DNA of 64,000 bases from Sphingomonas sp. IW22 (GCF_041321155.1 NZ_JBGGWB010000008.1:20108-84107), one strand, 5' to 3'; positions 45,065-54,362 are shown, counted from the stretch's first letter. The notes: generated by a model from the letters alone, not told the origin. A program made the numbers and translations.

Positions 45065-45499
45065 ATGACCATCCCCACCACCGGCAGGGCCATCATTCAA
45101 TCCAACATCGACAGGACGGGCCAGCATATCTTCGCAATCTTCCCCGATGCCGACAATGCGGGCTTTGCCTACACGATCGGCAACGCGCGGCTGGGCCTCC
45201 CCGAGCTGCTGATTATCGGAAATTTCGCGCCGATCCTGATGGCATCGGTTCTCAACGAAGTGGGCCAGCGAATGCGCCAGAAGGACCAGGTGCCCGACAA
45301 GGATATCGATATCGGCGGCGCTTTCCCGATCCGTCCCCGCCTTGCCGGGGCTGAGGCTCGCACCGCATTCACCATCCAGGTTGGGCGCTTTCTCGGCCAT
45401 GATGAATATGCCGTCGTTCAGCTCCTCCTGCCCGATCCCATGGGCTTCTATCCCGGCGAGCCAGGATGCGACCCTCGTTACGACGTTCCCCGCCCATGA
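45065..45499 (+). CDS. DUF4262-like protein
   Basis: 144 residues. The pattern HIFAIFPDADNAGFAYTIGNARLGLPELLIIGNF matches DUF4262, which typically has FAYTxGL-like and PELxxxG elements. Function unknown; common in actinobacterial and proteobacterial accessory DNA. Confidence 0.72.
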   Translation: MTIPTTGRAIIQSNIDRTGQHIFAIFPDADNAGFAYTIGNARLGLPELLIIGNFAPILMASVLNEVGQRMRQKDQVPDKDIDIGGAFPIRPRLAGAEARTAFTIQVGRFLGHDEYAVVQLLLPDPMGFYPGEPGCDPRYDVPRP

Positions 45500-45524
45500 T
45501 GCCCTGCCATTGAGGAACGCAGCC

Positions 45525-45836
45525 ATGCGCCCGACCGCGAAAATCCCATGTACCGAACCGGGCCAGCAAAAGCCGGTGTCCCTGATCGTCAGGCAAGCCG
45601 GATATCCCGACATGCTGGTGCAAACGCTCGAGCAAGCGTCGCGCGGCTATTGCGAACGCCGCGATAGGACCGGCCTTGGCGCCAGCGCTTTCCCGGAAGC
45701 CGAACTCATGCGCGACGGCGTCATCGTCGGCCGCATCAGCTATAACGGCCGCATCTGGCATCCCATCCCATGGCGACCGGGCGACAGGCCCATCTACGAC
45801 AACACAGCTTGCCATCGCGGCGAGGCCGAGAGCTGA
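45525..45836 (+). CDS. Hypothetical small protein
   Basis: 103 residues from the ATG at 45525 (GAGGA upstream). Not recognised (YPDMLVQTLEQASRGYCERRDRTGLGASAFPEAELMRDGVIVGRISYNGRIW). The last part has a beta-hairpin look, as in small DNA-binding or adaptor proteins. Confidence 0.55.
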   Translation: MRPTAKIPCTEPGQQKPVSLIVRQAGYPDMLVQTLEQASRGYCERRDRTGLGASAFPEAELMRDGVIVGRISYNGRIWHPIPWRPGDRPIYDNTACHRGEAES

Positions 45837-45902
45837 CATCCGCTTCAGCCCAACCCGGCCCATGTCTGCAGAGTTTCCAGACCGCTCTCCGGACCGAACA
45901 GC

Positions 45903-45919
45903 GGAGCGGAGGGGGAGGG
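45903..45919 (+). promoter_or_regulatory. Polypurine tract
   Basis: Near-perfect G/A run (one C), 52 bases before the ATG at 45972. Confidence 0.42.
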
Positions 45920-45971
45920 TGTGTGTGGGAAACCGCGAGAAGCATTGCGCGCCCATGTGAAGGAACCCCCG

Positions 45972-46433
45972 ATGGATATGATCACCTGCAGGGCCCGCAT
46001 CGCCGGGCAGGCTCCGCTTTACAGCTATCGCGTCCTTGTCCCGCTGGACCAGCTCACCCCCCTCCGTCGTCATCGTGTCGTAATTCTTCATGCCATCACA
46101 CGAGCCGGACGACAGCCCTGTACCCGGCTCGCCGATGTGCTGGCGCCCAACCGCTGGTTCGAGCGCTATCTCGCCATGCATTGCGGCCTGACTGCGCGCC
46201 TCAATCTCGTGTCCCGCCGTGTCGAAGCCATCATCCTGCACGCCATTTTCCCTGAAATGACTGCGCGTCTCGTTCCGCCGATGCTTCAGCTCGATCATGA
46301 TCCCGGGGAGGCCAGCCATCGCATATCCGGCATCGATCTCAACGCAGCGTTCGATAACCTCGCACCGCGGATCGAAACGCTGATGGCGGCCGATCTTGGG
46401 CTTTGCACCGACAATCAACGCCGCGCAGCCTGA
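45972..46433 (+). CDS. Hypothetical mobile-element protein
   Basis: 153 residues from the ATG at 45972 (AAGGAA upstream). Not recognised (LTPLRRHRVVILHAITRAGRQPCTRLADVLAPNRWFERY). Helical, soluble; no motif. Confidence 0.55.
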   Translation: MDMITCRARIAGQAPLYSYRVLVPLDQLTPLRRHRVVILHAITRAGRQPCTRLADVLAPNRWFERYLAMHCGLTARLNLVSRRVEAIILHAIFPEMTARLVPPMLQLDHDPGEASHRISGIDLNAAFDNLAPRIETLMAADLGLCTDNQRRAA

Positions 46434-46448
46434 AGCAGGATCCAGCCC

Positions 46449-47531
46449 ATGACCAGCTATGCCCCATTCCGTCTCGAAATCGCCGCCTGCCTTTGGGAAA
46501 CAGTCCTAAACTTTCGCGACCGGCCTCCCACCGATCCCGATGCGCTACAGCGCGCTCTCGCCATCCATAGAGCATTCGACAGGCTTGGGGCTGACGCCCT
46601 GCGTCCCATTGTGCTCAGCTGGACCCCTAAGATCGAACGCGCATGGCAGGACGTCGATGACGATTGCCCCTTCGGTCACGACTGGGCCTATATAGGCCGA
46701 TGGATGGTCGAGAATGTCGACTGGACCCATCCGCACCACCCGGTCCTGCACTCCGATATGACCGGACAGGATGCTGAACAGGCTTCGCCAACCGGCATTG
46801 GGGAAGAGGCATCGTCGAGGCCGACGGATACGGTCAGCTGCCAGGATCACCTTGCCCTTTTGGCGCGGGCACGCTCCGCCATCGAACATCCCGATGACCT
46901 TGCAAACCATGCACGGACCCAGTTGATCGCGGAAATCCGCGGTGCCGAGGATCTTTTCGAACGATCACCCTTGCCCTGGACGGTCCATCTTCATGCCGCC
47001 GCTATCGAGCACCGCTATGGTACCAATATCCATGCCGCCATCGATGAGGCCATGCTGAACGCGGAAATTGCCGCCTGGTGCCGGGAGTGGTGGAAAGAAG
47101 CCGGCGACGAACGCGATCCCGCCACGCTCGATGATGAGACCGTGATCGCCGTTTATTTCGACGGGCATCCGTCGGACGGATGCGCTAAGGACCAGCTGCA
47201 GGTCGTGCCGCCAGGTCTCAAGGCAACCAGCACTTCGGAACCGGTGGAAATGGGACGCTATTGTGTGCTCTCGACCGCGCATCTCACGGTCCAGACGGCC
47301 GGCCTTCTCGATGGCTGGGCATCCTGGCCGCCGACCGAGCGGCCGATCGACATCGCCGCCTCCGTCTACGGCTGGTTCGTGCCCACGCGGTCGCTCGAAG
47401 AAACGCGCCAGGCGCTACTGCCGGCAGACCTGCTGCGCTTGATGGTCTTCGGCAGGAGCAGGGGCTTCCAGTTCCTGCTGCTCGATTGCGACGGCGACCG
47501 CTCGGACGATTTGCCGATCCACGACTGGTGA
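46449..47531 (+). CDS. DUF5983-like protein
   Basis: 360 residues. The C-terminal 110 residues carry the pattern CVLSTAHLTVQTAGLLDG ... YGWFVPT ... MVFGRSRGFQFLLLDCDGD, shared with the gene at 50015 and resembling DUF5983. The N-terminal part is unrelated and acidic. Function unknown. Confidence 0.55.
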   Translation: MTSYAPFRLEIAACLWETVLNFRDRPPTDPDALQRALAIHRAFDRLGADALRPIVLSWTPKIERAWQDVDDDCPFGHDWAYIGRWMVENVDWTHPHHPVLHSDMTGQDAEQASPTGIGEEASSRPTDTVSCQDHLALLARARSAIEHPDDLANHARTQLIAEIRGAEDLFERSPLPWTVHLHAAAIEHRYGTNIHAAIDEAMLNAEIAAWCREWWKEAGDERDPATLDDETVIAVYFDGHPSDGCAKDQLQVVPPGLKATSTSEPVEMGRYCVLSTAHLTVQTAGLLDGWASWPPTERPIDIAASVYGWFVPTRSLEETRQALLPADLLRLMVFGRSRGFQFLLLDCDGDRSDDLPIHDW

Positions 47532-47555
47532 TCCCGCACTCGAAAGGAAATCCCG

Positions 47556-47969
47556 ATGATTGGAACGCTTGAGCGTGCCGCGACTCCCAGCCGCTCGGCC
47601 GGCGCCCAGACACCGCCGACAATACCCGCCCTGCCGCTGCAACCGGGCAAGCTTTATCTTCGGCTCTACCACGGCCGCGCCACGCCCGACGAGCAGATGG
47701 AGGACTGGGGCAGCGATGGCCCCGTGATCGGACCGCTCGCCTCGATCCATGTCACTTATATGTGTCATCTGAAATTCGCCGCGGCCCCGGATGTCATGGA
47801 ACGCTTTTTCCCGGAGGTCATGGCGCAGTGGCAAGCCAGCGGTGTCAGTAACGCCCATGGACCGCTTTGCGACTGGCAATTCAACGTGATCGACGATCTC
47901 ATCGAATATGGCGGCATCCTATATGGGGATTGGTCGACTTTCCTCGCCGACGATCATGCTGCCCGCTAG
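47556..47969 (+). CDS. Hypothetical small protein
   Basis: 137 residues, AAAGGAAA upstream. Not recognised (LQPGKLYLRLYHGRATPDEQMEDWGSDGPVIGPLASIHVTYMCHLKF). Beta-rich middle. Confidence 0.55.
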   Translation: MIGTLERAATPSRSAGAQTPPTIPALPLQPGKLYLRLYHGRATPDEQMEDWGSDGPVIGPLASIHVTYMCHLKFAAAPDVMERFFPEVMAQWQASGVSNAHGPLCDWQFNVIDDLIEYGGILYGDWSTFLADDHAAR

Positions 47970-47983
47970 CGCGTCCCATCCCA

Positions 47984-48148
47984 TCATGGGGCATCGGCGC
48001 TACCCTCCAGCAACGACAGCAGCATCACATGGAGGGCATCTTCCGCGCGCTCCCGCCTTGTCGCATCGCTCGAGGCCAGATCCTTTCGCATCCAGTCGGG
48101 CAATCGCCGCACAAGGTCGCGCAGTTTCACATCGTTTGATTGGCTCAT
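47984..48148 (-). CDS. Small helical protein (possibly DUF6771-like)
   Basis: 54 residues, starting MSQSNDVKLRDLVRRLPDWM, with GGGAGGG just before the ATG. The pattern L..LPDWMRKDLASSDATRRERAEDAL is reminiscent of DUF6771, a family of small sphingomonad proteins; the match is from memory. It is the only minus-strand gene between 41.3 and 61 kb and lies between two plus-strand genes. Confidence 0.5.
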   Translation of the reverse strand: MSQSNDVKLRDLVRRLPDWMRKDLASSDATRRERAEDALHVMLLSLLEGSADAP

Positions 48149-48215
48149 CACCCTCCCTTTGCAGGACGGTCATCCCGGCGGCAACCGTCTTGCCCAACTG
48201 GCATCCGCAAACCGG

Positions 48216-48232
48216 GATGAAGGGGGAGGGGG
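48216..48232 (+). promoter_or_regulatory. Polypurine tract
   Basis: Seventeen bases, G/A except one T, 50 bases before the ATG at 48283. ACCGGGAT is at 48211-48218. Confidence 0.45.
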
Positions 48233-48282
48233 CGGCGCAAGGGAGGCGGACAGACGGTCCGTCGTCGAGACCGGAGATGATC

Positions 48283-49950
48283 ATGCCTCTTCCCGCCACC
48301 ATCCAGACGGCCGTCAGTCAGGACGCGATCCGTCGCGCATCTCGCCTTTTCTCGGGGGATAGCCGCGACTGTCTCCAGGAGCTGTGCCAGAATGCACGGC
48401 GGGCCGGCGCTACGCGCATCGCGATCGATCTCACCCAGCAGGACGGCCGCTTCTCCCTTCATGTTCGCGACGATGGTTGCGGCATCGACGATCCGGCCGC
48501 CCTGCTGCTGCTCGGACATTCCGGTTGGGACCATGACATCGCGCGCTCCGAAGACCCCGCCGGCATGGGCATGTTCAGCCTTGCGGGCCGCTCCGTCGAA
48601 ATCCAGTCCTTTTCGCCATCGGCCGGCACGGCATGGAAAGTGGGCATCCCAGCCCAGGCATGGGACAGCGGCGCACCGCTTGCCCTTGAACAGGGCACGA
48701 TCGGCTGGGGCACGCTGATCTCGATCGCAATGCCCGATGACTGGCATTTCGGTTTACACAGCATTGTCGCGGATATCGCGCTCCACTTTCCCTTACCGAT
48801 GACGATGAACGGGGTGTTGCAGCCGCGGAAGGATTTCCTCAAGGACGCGCTACTGGTCGAAGACGCCTGCGGCTGCCGTATCGGCGTCTACAATCTCGAT
48901 CCGGACTGGCAAGATGGCCGCCGCATCAACTTTCACGGTTTGCGTGTCAAATGCCCCTTGCCTACCATTCGCGAAGTCAAGGACAGCATCGACCACTGGG
49001 CCGTCCGGATCGATATTGTCGATGCGCCTGAAATCCATCTGGTACTCCCGGCCCGCAAGGACGTTATCGAAAACGCCGCGCTGAAGGTTCTTCGCGAAGC
49101 CGCGGAACGAGCCATATACAAATTCATCGCCACGCAGCCCGATCATCGCCTCCCCTTCTCTGCCTGGAGACGGGCTCACGAACTGGGTGTCACGCTGCCT
49201 GAAGCGCGCTGCGCCCTGTCTCTCTGGCATCCACAGACGCCCGACGACCATCATGCGCGCGTCAGCACCGGGTTCGCTTCCGAGGGCCCGATGCTGCTTG
49301 TCCCCACGCTGGAGTCCGACATCGCGCAGCCACTCGCGCTCACCCGACGCCAGGCGCCGCTTCAGGCGTTCCAGCTCGTCGAAGAGGAACGCTTGCTCGA
49401 AGGCTATAGCTGGTACGACCAGATCCCGATCATCGATCAGCTTTCCTTTCAAATCCACCATGATGGGGCTGAATATCGCCATGGTGACGACCACCATCTT
49501 CCCGTTGATCTGCCGTCAGGCCTTGTCGACAGCATCACCCTCGAACTGACAGTCGCTCAGTCCGAATGCGAAAACGCACCACAAGCCATGCATTCCATCA
49601 AAGTCCCGGCTCTTGTTTGCCCCAACAACGGTTGGGACATCGAACAGGCAACCATCCTCGTGGCACGCGACAGCGACATCAAACCGGACCGACTGGGGCG
49701 CCTGATCTATGCGACATTATTCTGTTCGATCGACGATGGCGACAATGATAGCTGGGAAACCCAGTCACGCGCCTTCGAGCGCGATGCCCGCCAGGAAGCG
49801 ACCCGGATTCTTCTCGGCGAGGATGCAGCCATCCTTCAGGCCATCACGATGAACGCACGGGATCATCTGACCTGGCTGATCCCGCAGGATCGCAAGATCG
49901 TCATTCACGCCGATCGCGACGCCTTCACCGTGGATTTCATCTCGAACTGA
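48283..49950 (+). CDS. GHKL-type ATPase
   Basis: 555 residues from the ATG at 48283. The N-box is ELCQNARRAGATRIAIDL (Asn37), the G1 box VRDDGCGIDDP (Asp63) and the G2 box PAGMGMFSLA. These give the Bergerat ATP-binding fold shared by Hsp90, MutL and MORC. No histidine-kinase dimerisation helix precedes it. The long C-terminal region is unrecognised. It may be a DNA or chaperone motor; similar proteins occur in antiphage and mobile-element loci. Confidence 0.75.
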   Translation: MPLPATIQTAVSQDAIRRASRLFSGDSRDCLQELCQNARRAGATRIAIDLTQQDGRFSLHVRDDGCGIDDPAALLLLGHSGWDHDIARSEDPAGMGMFSLAGRSVEIQSFSPSAGTAWKVGIPAQAWDSGAPLALEQGTIGWGTLISIAMPDDWHFGLHSIVADIALHFPLPMTMNGVLQPRKDFLKDALLVEDACGCRIGVYNLDPDWQDGRRINFHGLRVKCPLPTIREVKDSIDHWAVRIDIVDAPEIHLVLPARKDVIENAALKVLREAAERAIYKFIATQPDHRLPFSAWRRAHELGVTLPEARCALSLWHPQTPDDHHARVSTGFASEGPMLLVPTLESDIAQPLALTRRQAPLQAFQLVEEERLLEGYSWYDQIPIIDQLSFQIHHDGAEYRHGDDHHLPVDLPSGLVDSITLELTVAQSECENAPQAMHSIKVPALVCPNNGWDIEQATILVARDSDIKPDRLGRLIYATLFCSIDDGDNDSWETQSRAFERDARQEATRILLGEDAAILQAITMNARDHLTWLIPQDRKIVIHADRDAFTVDFISN

Positions 49951-49957
49951 ACCGCCG

Positions 49958-49980
49958 GCGGGAGTGCCTGGCGCTCCCGC
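49958..49980 (+). other. Intergenic hairpin
   Basis: GCGGGAG (49958-49964) and CTCCCGC (49974-49980) pair, after the GHKL gene. No U-tract. Confidence 0.5.
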
Positions 49981-50014
49981 TACTCCTATCCGCCCCAAAT
50001 GAAGGAGACCGGCC

Positions 50015-50584
50015 ATGCGCCGCTTCCCCGTGTGCGCCTGCTCGACGGCGCATCTTCCCCCTGCCGAGCGCGACACCATTGACGGCCTGATCCGGAACGC
50101 GCCCCGAAGCGGCGGCCGCCTCATCGTCGATCATCCGCTATTGTCGATCGAGCCACACCAATATGGCTTCTGGATCCATCTTGGCCTGCTCGATGACTGG
50201 CCGGAGCGCCCCGACGCACTTTCCCCTGAGATCTGGGCTCTGCTGACCCACGCCCGCACGACGGGCGCCAACTGGATCAGCTTCGACCGCGACGAGCCGC
50301 ATTGCGATCGCTTTCCGGTCTTTCCCGCGATTACGGAAATAGCGGCAACGCAATCCGGCGACCTTGCCGAACCGGTGGCCACCGCGAGGCCTGTGGCCGG
50401 GACGACCGTGCGCTGCGCCTCTTGCGGCAGCGCGGATGTGATGCGCGACGCCTGGGCCTGCTGGGACGATCACACCCAGGATTGGGTCCTCGGCTCGGTG
50501 TTCGACGCAGCCTTTTGCGAAGCCTGCGAGAACGACACGACACTGGTCGTGGAGATCCTTGAAACCACGGAGATTGCAGCATGA
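50015..50584 (+). CDS. DUF5983-like protein with Cys pairs
   Basis: 189 residues. The N-terminal half shares CSTAHLPPAERDTIDG ... YGFWIHL ... ARTTGANWISFDRDEP with the end of the protein at 46449, the DUF5983-like pattern. The C-terminal half has a zinc-ribbon-like CASCGSADV and FCEACEND. The stop codon overlaps the next start (ATGA). Confidence 0.6.
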   Translation: MRRFPVCACSTAHLPPAERDTIDGLIRNAPRSGGRLIVDHPLLSIEPHQYGFWIHLGLLDDWPERPDALSPEIWALLTHARTTGANWISFDRDEPHCDRFPVFPAITEIAATQSGDLAEPVATARPVAGTTVRCASCGSADVMRDAWACWDDHTQDWVLGSVFDAAFCEACENDTTLVVEILETTEIAA

Positions 50585-51423
50585 CCATGCCATCGGCCTC
50601 CATCGACCATCCGGTCACCCATGTCGCCCTCAGTAGCCTCGAGCGCTCGGCCTTGCAGGTCGCTCTTTTCGATCCCGCATCCATCGCGTCGATCCGCGGT
50701 GGCGCGCGGCTCAACCTGATCGACGCGGACGACAGCGGCACGCTCAAACATGCCGTCGCCCTGGCCGATTATCCCGATGCGCTCTGGCACGCGGTCGCAT
50801 CCGCCCTTGTCGAGGCTCCAGCTCCCGCCACTTCACCAGTCTCGCTGGCCGAACTCTATGCGTCCCGCTCCGTTCCCGATCCGCAGCTGTGTGCCTGCTT
50901 CATAGCGCTGATACCCGCCGAACTGGAAGCGGCGCTTGAGGCCGAGCATCCCGATGCGCTGGACAGACGCGACGCTTTCGGTGCGCGGATCCATTGCATG
51001 CACCGAATGCGCTGGTTCAACGATATTTTCGCCTTCCTGCCGCCCGAGGCGCTGTCGCAAACCGGCTGGCAGGCTGCCGCACGGCAAATCGACCAGCCCG
51101 AAGGGCCTCGCTGGGCACCGGAGCTTCTGCTGCGGCGCCGCTCGCTGTTCCACGATCCGAAGCTCGACCGCGCGGCTGCCCTGATCCGGGAGATTGAGGC
51201 GTCGCTCTGGATTACCTGCGAAGAACCATTCGGGGCCGGCCAGGATTTCGACGCCTATCGAGCCGGTCTGTTCAGCCAGGTGATGGCCGACCCTTGTGCG
51301 TTAGGAATCCTTCACGATGATGGCGATCACCAGTTCGCTGTCGTGACCGATGCCCTGGAAGCGGCCGGTCATGACTGGCGCAATGCTGGACCCATCATTC
51401 TTCCGGCAGCGATCGCCGCCTGA
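50581..51423 (+). CDS. Hypothetical mobile-element protein
   Basis: 280 residues, coupled to the previous gene through ATGA. Not recognised (LSSLERSALQVALFDPASIASIRGGARLNLIDADDSGTL; FNDIFAFLPPEALSQTGW). Probably all-alpha. Confidence 0.6.
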   Translation: MTMPSASIDHPVTHVALSSLERSALQVALFDPASIASIRGGARLNLIDADDSGTLKHAVALADYPDALWHAVASALVEAPAPATSPVSLAELYASRSVPDPQLCACFIALIPAELEAALEAEHPDALDRRDAFGARIHCMHRMRWFNDIFAFLPPEALSQTGWQAAARQIDQPEGPRWAPELLLRRRSLFHDPKLDRAAALIREIEASLWITCEEPFGAGQDFDAYRAGLFSQVMADPCALGILHDDGDHQFAVVTDALEAAGHDWRNAGPIILPAAIAA

Positions 51424-51485
51424 ATTCCCTCTCCACATTCAACGCGAACGACCGCCTTCTGGCGGCCGGTCAAGGAGTATGTCCG

Positions 51486-52688
51486 ATGAACATTCCCATC
51501 AGCAATTTCACCCGCGACGCCCGCGTTCCGCTCGGCCATTGCTCGACCGGTCCCCTCGAACTGGATCTCGGCAAGCTGATGTCGGGTCGCTGCCTGATCC
51601 AGGGATCATCGGGCGCGGGCAAGAGCCAGACGCTGCGCCGGATCATCGAGGAAGCCTTCGACTATCTCACGACCATCATCGTGGACCCGGAGGGAGAGTT
51701 CGCCAATCTCGCCGCGCATATCGGCGCGACCACGGTGGTCGCGCGCGACTATGCCAATGACGGTCTCACCGCACTTGCGCTGCGCACGCGCCAGCACCGG
51801 ATCGCGTTGCACCTCGATCTCACCGATCTCGAACCCGATCACCGCATCGAGAAGGCGGCCGCCTTTTTCGCGGGGCTGCTATCCGCGCAACGCGAACATT
51901 GGGCGCATACAGTGCTGGTATGCATCGACGAAGCGCATCTGCTGGCACCGCATATGGCAGCGTCCGCCCGTGATGCAGAAACCCGCCGCCTGGGCGTTGC
52001 CACGCTGACCGACATGTGCGCCCGGGGTCGCAAGCGCGGCATCGGTACGATCATCGCCACGCAGCGCCTCGCCAAACTCGCCAGTTCGGTGGTCTCGGAA
52101 CTGCATAATCATCTGATCGGCCTCAACGTCTTCGACCGCGATGTGGCGCGCGCCGCGGACCTGCTCGGGTTCGGCAGCGATCAGGCAGCGCTATTGCGCC
52201 TGCTTCCACCCGGCGAGTTCTTCGCCTTCGGTCCCGCACTGGCCGCCACGCCCGTGCTCGCGAAGATCGATCCGACGATTACGCCCCATATCGGCCGCAC
52301 GCCTGACCTTGTGGCCGCCGCCGACCTCGGCCCGGACGAGAGCCGCACTTTGCTCGACCTTGAAAATCTGCGCGAGGTTGCGCCGGTCAGGACCACCCAT
52401 GCTGCCATGCGGGGACAGCGCGCGCTCGACGCCTTTCTGCTCGACCCTGCCGCTCCCGCCGCCGCACGCATTGTCGGTGCCCTGGGCAACATTGCGCCTA
52501 ATGCCACTACGTCCGACGATCTTGCGCGCCACCTTGCGCTTGCCGCCAATGATGTCGACGCCGGACTGGATCTGCTCGCTGCCATCGGCGCGTCCGACAC
52601 GATGCCACGCGGGGATACGCGTATTGCGCGTCTGTCGGCCCGGTTGCGCCTGCGCGTCGTCGATACGCCCGTCGTCGGTCTGGTCTGA
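51486..52688 (+). CDS. HerA-like ATPase
   Basis: 400 residues. Walker A is GSSGAGKSQ (residues 40-48), followed by IIVDPEGEFANLA and Walker B HTVLVCIDEAHLL (DEA at 148-150), with the arginine-rich ARGRKRGIGTIIATQRLAKL sensor segment. This is the HerA/FtsK superfamily, which moves DNA as a hexamer. HerA-type ATPases work with NurA or DUF4297-type nucleases in end resection and defence, but no nuclease is seen next to it. Confidence 0.82.
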   Translation: MNIPISNFTRDARVPLGHCSTGPLELDLGKLMSGRCLIQGSSGAGKSQTLRRIIEEAFDYLTTIIVDPEGEFANLAAHIGATTVVARDYANDGLTALALRTRQHRIALHLDLTDLEPDHRIEKAAAFFAGLLSAQREHWAHTVLVCIDEAHLLAPHMAASARDAETRRLGVATLTDMCARGRKRGIGTIIATQRLAKLASSVVSELHNHLIGLNVFDRDVARAADLLGFGSDQAALLRLLPPGEFFAFGPALAATPVLAKIDPTITPHIGRTPDLVAAADLGPDESRTLLDLENLREVAPVRTTHAAMRGQRALDAFLLDPAAPAAARIVGALGNIAPNATTSDDLARHLALAANDVDAGLDLLAAIGASDTMPRGDTRIARLSARLRLRVVDTPVVGLV

Positions 52689-52700
52689 AGGAAGCGCATC

Positions 52701-53999
52701 ATGACCCATAAAAGCTTCGATCTCGACGCCGATATCGTCGAACTGACCCCCTTCGTCCCCGAAGCGGAAGCTGTTCCGACCGTGCCGCTTGCAGAACTGG
52801 CCTTCCGCGCGGACGCATGGCTCCCCGATGAGACCAAGCGTCTGCGCGCCGCATTCGCCGAAGATCACACAATCGATGAGATAGCGGCCATGCTTGGCCG
52901 ACCTCGGGCAGGCGTCGCCACGCGTATCCATGATCTTGGCCTGCGCCGTAACTCGCGGCGGTCCTGGACCGAATGGGACGACGAGGAGATGGCACGCTGC
53001 TATGCGCACGAACCCACGGCAACGCTGGCCGCCCGGCTCGGTCGGGGCGTAAGTGCGCTTTATGCCCGCGCGCGGCTGCTGGACCTGTCCGAGCCCGGAT
53101 CGCCACCCTATAGTGGATGGGAAGATGCGCAACTTCGTGCCGGCTATGAGAAGGGCGTTCCTGTCGCCCAGATCGCGAGCCTGATCGGTCGCCCGTTCAC
53201 CGGCATCATTTCCCGCGCATCGACATTGGGCCTCCGCCACGCCTGTCAACCCGACGACTGGAGCGACGCGGAAATGACCCGTGCGCTCGAACTGGCGTCG
53301 ACCGGCGCACGCTATGTCGCCATTGCACAGTTTCTGACGGCCGAAGGCTTTCCGGCCCGCAACGGTCGCAGTCTCGGTCAACGCCTGCGCAAACTCGGCT
53401 ATGGTCGGGGCTGGGGACGCCCATGGATTGCAGAGGAAGACGATCTGCTGCGCCACGCCTATACGACCGGCGCGAGCCTGACGCCGCTGCGCGAACGTCT
53501 TGGGCGCACGCCGCACTCGATCCGATGGCGGGCCGAAGCGCTGGGCTTGCGCGGCACGCATGTCCATCGCGACGGCTTTCGGCAGGGGCCCGTCTGGACG
53601 GTCGAGGAAGAAGCCCGGTTGCGGGCGGACTATGGCAAAATTCCGACACGGCAGATCGCCGACCAGATTGGCCGCGGGGTGCGCGCCGTTCTCTACCATG
53701 CCAACCGGATGGGTCTTACCCACGGTTTCATGCGCGCGTTCAGCGCCGACGAGGACAGGGCGATCCGCAATGCCTGGACATATGGCGTCTCGATGGTCGA
53801 TGTCGCCCAGGCGTTGGGCCGCGATCCCGCCGTCATCGGTAAACATGCCGCGCGTATCGGCTGTCGATTCAACGATCCTGCCAGACCTGTCCGAGGCCCG
53901 AAGACCCGGCGGGCAAATCGCACGCCTGTCACGCTTCAGAGCCTGCTTGCGCTCGATCCTGCGGAGGTGGTCGATGTCGACCTTCCGCTCGCTGCCTGA
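52701..53999 (+). CDS. Protein of seven tandem helix-turn-helix repeats
   Basis: 432 residues. Seven units of about 45 residues at 40-82, 89-130, 140-180, 187-235, 242-284, 299-341 and 347-390 share W..(D/E)E...L...Y......IA..LGR....V..RA..LGL, as in PWIAEEDDLLRHAYTTG. The pattern resembles Myb/SANT and GcrA-like HTH units; one alone would be a minor DNA-binding domain. The array should wrap DNA over roughly 60 bases or more. It follows the HerA-like gene by 12 bases. Function and target unknown. Confidence 0.72.
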   Translation: MTHKSFDLDADIVELTPFVPEAEAVPTVPLAELAFRADAWLPDETKRLRAAFAEDHTIDEIAAMLGRPRAGVATRIHDLGLRRNSRRSWTEWDDEEMARCYAHEPTATLAARLGRGVSALYARARLLDLSEPGSPPYSGWEDAQLRAGYEKGVPVAQIASLIGRPFTGIISRASTLGLRHACQPDDWSDAEMTRALELASTGARYVAIAQFLTAEGFPARNGRSLGQRLRKLGYGRGWGRPWIAEEDDLLRHAYTTGASLTPLRERLGRTPHSIRWRAEALGLRGTHVHRDGFRQGPVWTVEEEARLRADYGKIPTRQIADQIGRGVRAVLYHANRMGLTHGFMRAFSADEDRAIRNAWTYGVSMVDVAQALGRDPAVIGKHAARIGCRFNDPARPVRGPKTRRANRTPVTLQSLLALDPAEVVDVDLPLAA

Positions 54000-54023
54000 T
54001 CCTGTTCCAGCACGGAGATCATC

Positions 54024-54326
54024 ATGTCATCGTCTGATCATCGCGGCCCTTCCGCGTCACCATCTACAAGGCTCGAATTTACCTATTCCCGCTGGAGGCA
54101 TGGCGGCTGGTATGTTCACGGCGTCCGCTATCCAAATGGTGCGATCGGTTGTGTCTCCCGAAACTATCCCGACGGCAAATGGCGCATCGTTTGCGATCCG
54201 CCCCCCTTCGAGAAACGCCCCGCCTTCCAGAAGCGCGAAGACGCCGCCATGGCCGAATGGCGACTGGCGCAAGCGGAAGTTCTGGAAAGCAATGGCGGCA
54301 CTCCGCGCTGCTGCTCACAACCTTGA
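54024..54326 (+). CDS. Hypothetical small protein
   Basis: 100 residues, not recognised (SRWRHGGWYVHGVRYPNGAIGCVSRNYPDGKWRIVCDP). Basic, beta-rich. The C-terminus (RCCSQP) has Cys. Confidence 0.52.
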   Translation: MSSSDHRGPSASPSTRLEFTYSRWRHGGWYVHGVRYPNGAIGCVSRNYPDGKWRIVCDPPPFEKRPAFQKREDAAMAEWRLAQAEVLESNGGTPRCCSQP

Positions 54327-54362
54327 TCCTCGACACCCACCGTCAACCGGATGGAGGACATC

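Noticed and set aside
48000..48302. A 100-codon minus-strand frame
   Set aside because: It overlaps the start of the GHKL gene and has no motif; the shorter 47984-48148 frame has a better start and composition.
52191..53846. A 551-codon open frame on the minus strand
   Set aside because: It is antisense to the HerA-like gene and to the HTH-repeat gene, which have clear motifs and good ribosome-binding sites. Long antisense frames are common in GC-rich DNA.
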